The position numbers and the translations under genes are program-made. 64,000 nucleotides of DNA, taken from NCBI GenBank assembly GCA_002702705.1, contig PABH01000029.1:55935-119934 (forward strand). Direction: 5' to 3'. Shown here piece after piece: positions 37,701-46,087 of this stretch (position 1 is its first letter; each line of letters opens with the position of its first letter). The notes beneath the pieces are model-generated. The model saw only the letters and a list, made by a program, of their open reading frames with translations, had not been told where the DNA came from and ran no database searches. The stretch comes from Anaerolineaceae bacterium. Its GTDB lineage: Bacteria > Chloroflexota > Anaerolineae > Anaerolineales > Anaerolineaceae.

Positions 37701-37787
37701 GGCATTATAGACTGTTGCCATACCCCCAGCACCTAACTGATCTAATATAATGTATCGACCCAGTTTTTTTCCAAAAATATTATTCAT
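34737..37787 (-). CDS. Ser/Thr kinase-TM-WD40 protein (K3)
   Basis: A 1016-residue protein with a fully canonical kinase domain: LGAGGMATVYNAYD, VAVKVILP, IIHRDVKPSNILID, SDFGIVKLLE and DYMSPEQ. A transmembrane helix is near 300-320 (ILLSTISLIFVLFSTYFV), followed by a Thr/Pro linker (TLTPQPTPTVQK) and some 620 residues of WD40 blades (SLIVWDFNSGEEIYRHD and others), ending IQIWTLP. The start at 37787 (MNNIFGKKLGRYII) is preferred; the frame is open 24 bases upstream into K4. Together with K1 it is the likely active kinase of the locus. Confidence 0.9.
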   Translation of the reverse strand: MNNIFGKKLGRYIILDQLGAGGMATVYNAYDSRDERNVAVKVILPSKRSSKVFIQQFEKEAKALAGLNHTNIVKVLDYGSDNEQPYLVMDYIQGGTLKEAMKEPFGWEKAAAILAPIARALEYVHNQDIIHRDVKPSNILIDENYNPLLSDFGIVKLLESQDEIDNTAIGVGVGTPDYMSPEQGMGKSIDYRADIYSLGLVFYEMVTGQKAYTADSPMAMVIKHVTDEIPNPSILNNNIPEYIEKAIMRAVQKDPKYRYQSMAEFADVLEMIALGEKAPKNKILKLAGHKRKILKPILLSTISLIFVLFSTYFVMSYFRFFQNNNIPIYSLYELGTLAAPINGDISLTPQPIITEIVVVVSPKIQTMVVTSTPDMEIVIGKTLTPQPTPTVQKTEIAVIENPSFLKTPLSYPNDTEKFREIARWGIGGGNEIEWSHDGSKIGIATSNGVYIYNASSKKLLTFINIKEIATTLAFSNDDSMVAVGTKTGQVSVWDSVTGKIQTDIQMKKPTVMRVLADKTSVHAVEFSLEDDKLLISYENGVINYYDLKKRKHSFALEQYPNARDMIFSKDHQYFFVANGEGSIFKWDIASTKKVNEFKNPGVVNGINISPNGEFLLAAGSQNAVYLWNLLEERMVYSFANLGAPAKDMAFSNDNQFIVIGLQNGQIKVFKNPTPEEYFSIIPEFYTIEGYGDELRSVSFSPVTNQFVTSSWDNSLIVWDFNSGEEIYRHDYSMKKINAMYFSPSGDWLVTEHDGYIIRVWNVDQASLLYEFDGYLPKGYPFSEDEKYFVVGSPGATAMMGDQLTIIARTNGQQVTSLDGMDKQYYVQFTEDSKVLAAGTVRSANLWDVSTWEKLKFHGGVTQGCGQYFTPQNELLALVSDAGILFAKNENIIEMCGTKPVGAFLKYYFPAMHEVVFVLGNGNIWEWDFKGVDYSSSYIHMATSIKDSDEYFIAGDAESGYYASFDRAVLIIKHIILNKSLIIPYQDDYKYKAAFNAEKGIFALGSQFGAIQIWTLP

Positions 37788-37795
37788 AACGAATC

Positions 37796-40756
37796 CTATG
37801 GAACCCCCCATATTTTAATAAAACCATCCCTGGATGAACTAACCAAAAAACGGCCATTGCTTGTGAATTCCAAATCTGTTATTTCATCTTTATGACCAAA
37901 TAAAACCACCAGTTCTTCTTTTGTATTGATATCCCATAAACGAATGGTGAAATCATTTAAGGCACTTGCAACAATATCACCACTGGGATGGATAGCAACC
38001 TCCATTACGTTTTTAAGATTTACCCCTTCAATATTTATGTCATCAGAAGAAAACTCATAGTTATGTACAATTAATCGACTGTTTCCACCCACAGCGATGA
38101 TTTTTTTTGTCATGTTAACATCCATTGCCCTCATCCAACCAACCCTACCAAATTCACATAATCCACTAGAAGAATCTGAAACAGGAACTTTCAAATTGTA
38201 GTTGGTGATAAACATAATGACATTATCATTCAGGTCGTAAATCTGAGTGCAGCCAGAGGTGCTGAAATTTTTCGTCACAACAATCTCTTGGCCATTTAAC
38301 AATGACCACAAATGAAGATCTTCAGGTTTGCCAACAACTAAAATATCGCCATCAAATCCATAGTCAATGGTTTTTACTTGACCATGCCCATTAAATTGGT
38401 ATATCGTTTTTCCACTTCTTATACCGTAAACCCTAACCGTTGAATCGTTTATCTTCAAAGCAATAAATTGGCTGTTCGGAGAAAATGGATTACCAAAAAC
38501 TAATTCACCTTCAAAATCAAACAATACTTTACCTTCTAATAAACTCCATACCCTTACTTGTTTTTTATCATTTTGCACAGCAATATAATTATCATTTGGG
38601 GAAATTTTCAAATTAACAGGCTTATTATAGAAGTCAATCGGGGTATCAATTTGTTTTCCCGAATTTTTATCGAATATTCTTGTTATTCCTTGCCAATCAA
38701 TGGAAACAATTTGTTCTGTTTTATCTAAATAGACCAATTGACTTCCGCTGCTAAGCAAATCCACTCGGTTGATAGAGCCTTCAGGTCGGTTAGCTTTCCA
38801 TTGTAAAGAATAGCTAGAGTCCCAATAAGCGATACCACCTAATTGGTCCCCTGCAATAATGCCTCCATCTGGGGTTAAAATCAACTTAACAATGTCATAG
38901 TTTAAACCATCTAATGTTTCGTAAATTTCTTCTGTTTGAATATCTATAATGTATACTCTATGATCAGCACAACCGACTACTACTTGCTTTGAATCAGGAG
39001 TAACTACAACAGAAAAAATCTGACTAGGTAAGCGAATATTTTTAACATACTCATAAGTAGTTAAATTCCAGAATTGAATTTTATTATTCTTTCCAACTGT
39101 GATTAAATAATGTCCATCAGGTGTAACAGCCATATCAGATACATACGTAGTGTTTTCTGAAAACTGGTAAGCGATTATCTTTTTTTCAATATCCCATTTT
39201 TTAATGGTTTCATCCGCTGAAAGAGAATATAAAAACTGGTCATCTTCCGAAAAGAATAATTTCATTATTCCTTTCCTGTGCTCACTTAAGAATAGAATGG
39301 GTTTCCAGGTAATCGTATCCCATAATTGAATTACACCGTCCTTATCACCAACTGCAATCAAATTATTATTATTTGAAAATGCAATCGTTGTGATACGAGT
39401 ACTGGTATCCAAAAAGGCTATCCGACGAAATTCATAGGGATCATAAATTTCTACACCAAGCGCAGTCGCAATCCCTATCATAGATCTATCACTTGAAACC
39501 TCTAAATGATTCACCTCCCCTATGCCCCAATTAGCTACCTGGATGATTCGCTCTGCATTGTTTGTTTCGATATTCATATTGAATAATTTTGGAATATCTT
39601 CACCATCTCGAATTGGAAAAGAAATTTGATTAAAAGTTAAAGTAGGCTTGGGTTTCTCAGTTGGTATTAGGGTCGGTGTACGTGATGGAAGCGGACTATT
39701 TTCATTTACTGTGGGTGTAAATTGAAAAGTTGGCGTCATTTCGGGTGTAGAATCTGCAGGTAGAGAAACGAATTGCTTCTCTGGTGCATTGGATAAGAAT
39801 TGATAATAAAAACCTGCAACAAAAATAATAAATGCAAACAAAAAACAAAAAAACGTCAGAACAAATTTAGAAGGTCTTTTTTGAGGTGTTTTGTATTTCA
39901 AGGGAGCTTTTGCCATTTCTTTTGTAATTTTATAATCTAAAGCGCCCCTCGCTAATAATACACTAATCTCCTGAATGGATTGATAACGATGCTTTGAATC
40001 ATGATGAATACATTTTTCAACAATTAACTTAATTTCCGGATTTGTATATTTATTCTTGAGATGTTTTTCTTTTTTTTGGGAACTTCTTAAATAAACCGTT
40101 AACAATGGTGTTTCACCAACATACAGATACTCACCTGTTAACCATTCATGCATTAGAATACCAAATGAATAAATATCAGACTGCATCGAATAATCATTTT
40201 TAATTAATACTTCCGGTGCAAGGTATGCTTCTCCTATATTATTGATCCAACTCCCCGGTAAAATTCTTGAATAGTATTGGATCAAAAAAATTTCAACTTC
40301 AAAACCAAATAAAATTGGTGCGCCTTTTTCATTTATAATAATATTGTGTGGATTAACAAATCCATGAATGACACCCTTATCGTGAGCATAGGTTAATGCT
40401 TGAGCGATAGTGACTAGATCCGTGGAAGTGGCCTTCCACGAATAGGAACGGTTAAAATAACGTTTAATGGTATGAATTGGGTGAAAGTTATATACAAGGC
40501 AAACAAGCTCATCCTCAATAAAGTAATCTAAGATGGTTCCTATATTTGGATGTGATAGTATGGAATTTTTCTTAACGATTGGTTTTAACTGTTCATACAA
40601 TATCTGATGATCAAGGGTAGTTGGCTTAAGTATCTCCAATGCAACATATCGATCTAAAAATTGGTCAAATGCTTTATATAAAATCGTTGTGCTACTTTCC
40701 CTGATTTTTAATAATATTTGATAATTTTTAATCGTTTTACTAATAAGATTCTTCAT
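37796..40756 (-). CDS. Pseudokinase-TM-WD40 protein (K4)
   Basis: A 986-residue paralogue whose kinase domain has lost its key residues: the Gly loop reads IRESSTTILYKAF, the VAIK Lys is Glu (VALEI), the HRD loop is HGFVNPHNII and the DFG Asp is gone (FGFEVEIF). It is therefore a pseudokinase by sequence. The fold seems retained, since the regulatory lobe (DIYSFGILMHEWLTGEYLY) is normal. A membrane helix (FFCFLFAFIIFVAGFYY, about 300-320), Thr/Pro linker and WD40 region follow, ending IKIWGVP. It may act as an allosteric partner or scaffold for K1-K3. Confidence 0.9.
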   Translation of the reverse strand: MKNLISKTIKNYQILLKIRESSTTILYKAFDQFLDRYVALEILKPTTLDHQILYEQLKPIVKKNSILSHPNIGTILDYFIEDELVCLVYNFHPIHTIKRYFNRSYSWKATSTDLVTIAQALTYAHDKGVIHGFVNPHNIIINEKGAPILFGFEVEIFLIQYYSRILPGSWINNIGEAYLAPEVLIKNDYSMQSDIYSFGILMHEWLTGEYLYVGETPLLTVYLRSSQKKEKHLKNKYTNPEIKLIVEKCIHHDSKHRYQSIQEISVLLARGALDYKITKEMAKAPLKYKTPQKRPSKFVLTFFCFLFAFIIFVAGFYYQFLSNAPEKQFVSLPADSTPEMTPTFQFTPTVNENSPLPSRTPTLIPTEKPKPTLTFNQISFPIRDGEDIPKLFNMNIETNNAERIIQVANWGIGEVNHLEVSSDRSMIGIATALGVEIYDPYEFRRIAFLDTSTRITTIAFSNNNNLIAVGDKDGVIQLWDTITWKPILFLSEHRKGIMKLFFSEDDQFLYSLSADETIKKWDIEKKIIAYQFSENTTYVSDMAVTPDGHYLITVGKNNKIQFWNLTTYEYVKNIRLPSQIFSVVVTPDSKQVVVGCADHRVYIIDIQTEEIYETLDGLNYDIVKLILTPDGGIIAGDQLGGIAYWDSSYSLQWKANRPEGSINRVDLLSSGSQLVYLDKTEQIVSIDWQGITRIFDKNSGKQIDTPIDFYNKPVNLKISPNDNYIAVQNDKKQVRVWSLLEGKVLFDFEGELVFGNPFSPNSQFIALKINDSTVRVYGIRSGKTIYQFNGHGQVKTIDYGFDGDILVVGKPEDLHLWSLLNGQEIVVTKNFSTSGCTQIYDLNDNVIMFITNYNLKVPVSDSSSGLCEFGRVGWMRAMDVNMTKKIIAVGGNSRLIVHNYEFSSDDINIEGVNLKNVMEVAIHPSGDIVASALNDFTIRLWDINTKEELVVLFGHKDEITDLEFTSNGRFLVSSSRDGFIKIWGVP

Positions 40757-40784
40757 ATATAACCTGCATTTGCATCATCATTTT

Positions 40785-43784
40785 TTAATTATCTTTAATC
40801 CCAAAGATCCGCACAGTTCCATCAAAACCAGCGGTAGCCAATAATTTTCCATCATAAGAAAACGCAAGTTGTTGAACAGTGCCATAATTTCCAGTAATGC
40901 GCATTACTTCATTTCCATTTGTAGAATCAAGCAATATTACTTTACCATTGGCACCACCATAACCAAGCAGTGCATCGTCCTGTGAAATACTTAATGCGGT
41001 TAACTTATATGGAAGTTGAATCTCCCAGACAGTTTTTTGGGTATTTGTATCCAATGCGAGCAGCGTATTTTTGTCGGTTTCCAAAAAGATCGTATTTAAG
41101 TCTTTGGCTAAAACCGTCAATTTCCCCAAATTCATATTACTTCGTGTACAAATTGTGTTGATTCGGTCATCAAATTCATAAAACACACCCGCTCTAGACA
41201 TGATCTGTAAAAGCTCACGGTCGTTGTCTGATACCGTAATTAAGCAACCATTATGTGGATATGTGGAAAAATAGGTCTCATAAGTAGTGTTCATATCCCA
41301 TGCTTTTGCTTTCGTTAATGAATTGGAAATCATTAAGGTACCATCTTTTACAAATTCAATATACCCATCTTCCACTCTTTCAGAAAAAGTAATCTCGTTT
41401 GTGGTCCCACGGAAAGGATAAGCCTTATACACCTCTTTCTCAATTGGTTTAGGGCGAAGCCGTGAAATTGGATATAATTTCTCTTCCAAAACGATCACGT
41501 AATTTGAATCAGGTGTAAACACGTAACCGTTTGGAAGCATAAGTTCCTTAGTAAAAAGAAGTTGATTTGTTGAAAGATCCCATACATATACGTGTTGATT
41601 TTTACCACCCACAGCCAGAAAATTATTATTTTTTGAAAATACAATTTTATCCATCGAATCATAAAAATAATTAGAATTCTTTGTATTCATAAGACTCACA
41701 TCCCCACTCCATTGAATATGGGCATCTTGAATCGCTTTGCCGGAAAACTCAAAATCATTACCAAATATTTTGAATAATTCTAATGAAGGAGGCGTAATGT
41801 CAAAATCTAATGATATACCATCGTATTTAAGTTTATCCGCAATATATGTTTTGCTGCCTTTATCAACCGTAACCAGTAATTTCGTATCTTCTTCTATAAA
41901 TTCAATATGCCAGATGTGTTCCTTGACAGGGATTGGATCAGTCCTTAATTGTTTTGTTTTTAGGTTCCATTGACGAATCATGCCTAACTCACCGCCTGCA
42001 GCAATATATTGGTCATCGGATGAAATAGCAACCGCATTCAATCCACCTTGGAATGGAAATACGTGTTCTTTCTTTCCTGTCGCAAGGTCCCAAACCCGAA
42101 CTTCTTGATCATTTGCAACGGTAATTAAAGTACGACCATCACTTGTCATAGCAAAATCTTGGATAGGTGTAGCATGTGCCAATATATTCTGAGTGTCATT
42201 TCCGGAAGCCACGTCCCAGGCAATAAAATGTCTATCATAAGATATTGAATACAACATTCGATCAGATTTCGAGAATAGCAAACCCGAAATTTCCAAATCG
42301 TGCCCATAAAATGTGTTCAATAATTGATTTTTTTTCCAATCCCAGATTTGAATTTCCCCATTTTTTAGACCAACGGCAAGCAATTCCCCGTTTGTCGATG
42401 CTTTCACACTCGTCACCCATGCCCCTGCATCTAACCACTTTATTAACTTGGATACCTGATAAATATATACCCCAGAAGACGTAGCCACAAAAAAATTATC
42501 ATCTCCAAATTGATCAATATCTTCCGGACGTCCATATCCTAATCTGGATATTTCTTCAATTTGACGAATATTTACCAGCGTCAATTTTTCGTTTGGTAAT
42601 TGAATTCTTATACCTTGGGTTGCCGGCTGATTGAGTCCAATTTGGGCAGAAGGTGCAATCTCTGTTTTTGTTGGAGAAAACTCATCCTGATTTGAAATTA
42701 TTATTTCTGTAGTTTTTGTCGGAGTAGAAGGGACCTCGGCAACAAGAGTTTGTTTAATTATCTGAACAGCATTTTCTACAGTTAAGGTTGAAACCATTTC
42801 TTCCATTGGTGGAGTGAATGGGGTTTGCCAAAACCAAAAAAATACAATCACTAAACTAAGAAAAGTTACTGAAAGTGGATAAACTTTCTTACGTTGAAAT
42901 GTATACCCTGGTACACCCTTTAACGAACCCCTCTTAAGTTTCAACCAGGTTGATTTTTTTTGTTCAAAATGTTCTAAATGACCAATGATTTCATCAATCG
43001 TTAAAAAACGCTTATAAGGCTCTAAAAATAAACTCTTTCTGATAAACTTAACAACACTTGACGGAATATTTTTTGGTATAACTGGCGGCCAGTTAATTCG
43101 ATTTTCCAATTGCGCTAGTGCTATAGAAGGGCCCGTCTCGCCAACAAATGCTTTTTGATGAAAAAGTGATTCAAATAAAAGATTCCCGATCTGATAAAAA
43201 TCCGAACTTTTTGTTGGATTCCTACCTAGCAATTGTTCAGGGGTACTGTATTCTGGAAGATTGGTCGACAAATTCGTTAATCCATCAACAGCATTACTTG
43301 AAATAAGGGAACGAAAAACAGTTGTTAATCCATAATCAATCAAGTAAACATGGTTTGATTGATCAATATATATATTATCAGGTGATAGATTTCCATGAAT
43401 GATATCTTGCTGATGTAAAAATCGGAGGGTAATAGCAATTTGTTTTAAGCAACTAGCGGCTTCTTCTAATCGAATGGATTGTGAAATCAAATCACGATAT
43501 GGACTTATGGCTTTATATTGATAAACAACAAAAGGAAAAGTTTGCGTTTTACCAAAATCTACAATCGGTAGTAAGTGGTCATTTTCAAACTGCTTAAAAA
43601 TATTTATCTGGTCTAAAAATGCCAGCATCTGGTCATCCTGCCAAATCAGATCCGGATAATAGATTTTAATGAAAACCTTATTTTTTTCTGCATCTTCTGC
43701 AGTTAGAAATACTCCATCTACCGTATGATTGACCTCATGAAGATTGGTATACCCTATTCTTTCTAACAATAATTTTTCACTCAT
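40785..43784 (-). CDS. Probable pseudokinase-TM-WD40 protein (K5)
   Basis: A 999-residue paralogue. The Gly loop is absent (RIGYTNLHEVNHTVDG), Lys is kept (VFIKIYYP), the catalytic Asp of HRD is replaced (HGNLSPDNIYI) and DFG is DYG. Loss of the catalytic base makes phosphotransfer unlikely, though ATP could still bind. One membrane helix is near 300 (PLSVTFLSLVIVFFWFW), then a Thr-rich linker and WD40 blades ending VRIFGIKDN. It follows PP2C by 9 bases, so the phosphatase and the pseudokinase are the first genes of this set. Confidence 0.85.
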   Translation of the reverse strand: MSEKLLLERIGYTNLHEVNHTVDGVFLTAEDAEKNKVFIKIYYPDLIWQDDQMLAFLDQINIFKQFENDHLLPIVDFGKTQTFPFVVYQYKAISPYRDLISQSIRLEEAASCLKQIAITLRFLHQQDIIHGNLSPDNIYIDQSNHVYLIDYGLTTVFRSLISSNAVDGLTNLSTNLPEYSTPEQLLGRNPTKSSDFYQIGNLLFESLFHQKAFVGETGPSIALAQLENRINWPPVIPKNIPSSVVKFIRKSLFLEPYKRFLTIDEIIGHLEHFEQKKSTWLKLKRGSLKGVPGYTFQRKKVYPLSVTFLSLVIVFFWFWQTPFTPPMEEMVSTLTVENAVQIIKQTLVAEVPSTPTKTTEIIISNQDEFSPTKTEIAPSAQIGLNQPATQGIRIQLPNEKLTLVNIRQIEEISRLGYGRPEDIDQFGDDNFFVATSSGVYIYQVSKLIKWLDAGAWVTSVKASTNGELLAVGLKNGEIQIWDWKKNQLLNTFYGHDLEISGLLFSKSDRMLYSISYDRHFIAWDVASGNDTQNILAHATPIQDFAMTSDGRTLITVANDQEVRVWDLATGKKEHVFPFQGGLNAVAISSDDQYIAAGGELGMIRQWNLKTKQLRTDPIPVKEHIWHIEFIEEDTKLLVTVDKGSKTYIADKLKYDGISLDFDITPPSLELFKIFGNDFEFSGKAIQDAHIQWSGDVSLMNTKNSNYFYDSMDKIVFSKNNNFLAVGGKNQHVYVWDLSTNQLLFTKELMLPNGYVFTPDSNYVIVLEEKLYPISRLRPKPIEKEVYKAYPFRGTTNEITFSERVEDGYIEFVKDGTLMISNSLTKAKAWDMNTTYETYFSTYPHNGCLITVSDNDRELLQIMSRAGVFYEFDDRINTICTRSNMNLGKLTVLAKDLNTIFLETDKNTLLALDTNTQKTVWEIQLPYKLTALSISQDDALLGYGGANGKVILLDSTNGNEVMRITGNYGTVQQLAFSYDGKLLATAGFDGTVRIFGIKDN

Positions 43785-43793
43785 AAAACCTAT

Positions 43794-44540
43794 TTACCTT
43801 TTGACATGTACAATGATGACCGAAATATTATCAGGACCACCATATTGGTTCGCCAATTTTGAAAGTATTTTTGCCGCGTAACGTACTGGCTTCACATTCA
43901 GTGTTTGAATCATTTGCTCTAAGGGAACGACTGTCCATACACCGTCAGAACAAAACAAAAAATGATCATCCTCCTGAAGATCGACCCGATATAATCTTGG
44001 ATTAATCACATCCCGTTTAGCACTGATAGACATGGTTAAACGATTTCGCTTGGGATGAGTATTGACCTCTTCCGGGTTGAGGGCCCCTTTGCGTACTAAA
44101 TCAGCCACGACACTTTGATCTTCACTTAACTGAACAAAGTTTTCTCCGCGTTTATGGTAAATGCGGCTATCTCCTACATTGATGCAGTAAGCAGCTTGTT
44201 GGTTAAACACCGCTGCCGAGAGGGTTGACCCCATGGCGGATAATTCTTTTTTTTCTCCAGCTATCTTTTTAATAGCCTGATGCGCCTGCGCCAGTGCTTC
44301 CATCAAATACGTTTCATAGTTTGGATCATCAAACGAATGATTCCGAAAATAGCTTAAGATCTGCCGCACCACCAGCCGGCTGGCTATTTCACCACCTTGA
44401 TACCCGCCCATGCCATCTGCCAGTGCCACCTTTGCCCACGTAGAAGGAAACCAAGGCCGACGCGCAGAAGCAGCATAATCCTGGTTTTTTCCGGTGCGGG
44501 TTTTTCCCCGGTCTAATGCGATGGCAATTTCAAATTTCAT
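43794..44540 (-). CDS. PP2C-family Ser/Thr phosphatase
   Basis: A 248-residue PPM/PP2C phosphatase. Metal-binding and catalytic motifs are intact: RTGKNQDYA, ALADGMGGYQGGEIAS, INVGDSRIYH, FLFCSDGVW and GGPDNISVIIVHV. It is cytosolic, with no membrane helix. It directly precedes the five kinase-like genes on the same strand, the usual pairing of a PstP-type phosphatase with Hanks kinases. It should reverse Thr phosphorylation of their substrates, including possibly the kinases and the Thr-rich tail of the VWA-FHA protein. The ribosome binding site is weak. Confidence 0.94.
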   Translation of the reverse strand: MKFEIAIALDRGKTRTGKNQDYAASARRPWFPSTWAKVALADGMGGYQGGEIASRLVVRQILSYFRNHSFDDPNYETYLMEALAQAHQAIKKIAGEKKELSAMGSTLSAAVFNQQAAYCINVGDSRIYHKRGENFVQLSEDQSVVADLVRKGALNPEEVNTHPKRNRLTMSISAKRDVINPRLYRVDLQEDDHFLFCSDGVWTVVPLEQMIQTLNVKPVRYAAKILSKLANQYGGPDNISVIIVHVKR

Positions 44541-44731
44541 AAGGATAATATTTATTCAATCTTGAAGTGAGATACTAAAAAGAAAAGCTAATTAATTCGT
44601 GATTTTTTAAGATTCTTAACAATAAGGGAACAACCCTCTCGGTACAAATTCCCAACCTAATTTATCGTAATGCATCTCCTGTATCGATATCAAGTGAAAC
44701 TTCTTTTAGGCCAAGAAAAACCATAAGAACT

Positions 44732-45055
44732 CTATTTATCTTCTGAAATACTTTCTGTTGATAAACCATATTCATAATGCATTGCTTTCAGTGCTTCTTC
44801 AGGTTCTCTTTTAATCCAATCCAATAGTAAAAATATTGCCGGTGGTTTTAAAGGCACTAATTTAGATAATGTAAGCGGATCAAAGCCTGCAACGATGGGT
44901 TCATTTAAAAATTCACCCGTTTGATACCATACATAAAAAGAAGCAAGTATTTTTTCATCCATTTTTAATATTTTATTTACAATTTCGTCAGCTTGTAATT
45001 TTTTATAATGGAAATCTGTTATTAAATATTCAGCTAATTGATCATTATTAATCAT
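44732..45055 (-). CDS. Putative immunity protein for the WXG-metallopeptidase effector
   Basis: A 107-residue acidic, helical protein with no recognised domain and no signal peptide. It starts 21 bases after the WXG-metallopeptidase gene behind AAGGAGTATGTA. A small acidic gene directly downstream of a toxin-like gene is the usual place of a cognate immunity protein. Motif-like blocks YVWYQTGEFLNEPIVAGF and LLLDWIKREPEEALK may be family features. The immunity role is inferred from position only. Confidence 0.5.
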   Translation of the reverse strand: MINNDQLAEYLITDFHYKKLQADEIVNKILKMDEKILASFYVWYQTGEFLNEPIVAGFDPLTLSKLVPLKPPAIFLLLDWIKREPEEALKAMHYEYGLSTESISEDK

Positions 45056-45076
45056 TACATACTCCTTCTTCTACTG

Positions 45077-45943
45077 TTAATCAAGAATAGCGTTCAAGCC
45101 TTTTCCTTCTTCGAGAAAATCATCCATGATAATGGTGGCAAATTGTCTTGCATCCGCTTCAATTGGTTGCTTCCAATAACCTTCAAAATCGTCTGAACCA
45201 GATATATAATTTTCGAAGTTTTCTTCCCAATTGATGAGTTGTTCTGAATTTATAAAGGGATGAGCTTGATCAGGGTGTTCAACATAATAATGCTGCATTG
45301 CATGTCGACTTTCATGAGCCATGGTCTCGAAAATTTTTACTGGATTATCATTCTCAAAGTTCTCTATGTCGATATTAATTGTTTTTGATTCACGACTGTA
45401 TCTCCCCCTGTAATCATTATCCCCCGAGTCTTCCAATTCTTCAACGCTTACGGGAATAGGTGGAATATTATATTCATTGGAAAGCATATTTTGAAATTCA
45501 TTTAGCATGGCTAATTTTTGTTTCTGATTTGCGTTTCGCCAGTTTCGCTTAAATTTCAATTCGTTAATAGATCGTTTCAAGGACTTAAAATAATCAACAA
45601 AAGCATCTTTGACAAAATTTTGATAGGCTGGTTCTTCTTCAGAAAAATTCACCCCATTTACAGCCTCATCCTCCGCTTTCTGAAAAACCTGAACAATCTC
45701 CTGTAAGGATTTTTGGCCAAACCACATAGCGTCTTCCAGGCGTTTTAACCCGGGAAAAACCAAACTCTCCATCTCCACATGAAATGTATCGGAAGCCTTG
45801 CCCTTAAACCCGCATCCATGAAGTATCTCCACATGCTGGGTTAATGTGCTAACCAGTTGTTCCAATTTTTCTGCTTCCAAAGAAAAAAAATCAATAATTT
45901 TATTTAATTCTTCATAATTAACTAAAATTTCTTCCCCTGCCAT
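45077..45943 (-). CDS. WXG100-headed effector with HExxH metallopeptidase-like domain
   Basis: A 288-residue protein in two parts. Residues 1-95 form a WXG100-like helical hairpin (VNYEELNKIIDFFSLEAEKL, turn GCGFKGKASDTF, then FPGLKRLEDAMWFGQKSL), the same head as in the two other effector candidates here. The C-terminal part has ETMAHESRHAMQHYY, a zincin HExxH motif, and PIEADARQFA, which supplies a third-ligand Glu. This resembles metallopeptidase toxin domains of polymorphic secretion systems. GAAGGTATT precedes the ATG. Export by the adjacent type VII-like motor and use against other cells are inferred. The following small gene may give immunity. Confidence 0.75.
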   Translation of the reverse strand: MAGEEILVNYEELNKIIDFFSLEAEKLEQLVSTLTQHVEILHGCGFKGKASDTFHVEMESLVFPGLKRLEDAMWFGQKSLQEIVQVFQKAEDEAVNGVNFSEEEPAYQNFVKDAFVDYFKSLKRSINELKFKRNWRNANQKQKLAMLNEFQNMLSNEYNIPPIPVSVEELEDSGDNDYRGRYSRESKTINIDIENFENDNPVKIFETMAHESRHAMQHYYVEHPDQAHPFINSEQLINWEENFENYISGSDDFEGYWKQPIEADARQFATIIMDDFLEEGKGLNAILD

Positions 45944-46087
45944 AATACCTTCTCTTTATTTTTTAATGGGTTTCCCCTCAATTATGAAATACTAAAATCA
46001 TTATACAAGATATTTAAATATATATTAGAAAAATTTACGTGGGATTTATTTCTTCTCATAGTTATGCACTAGTGAAGGATGAAAGTA

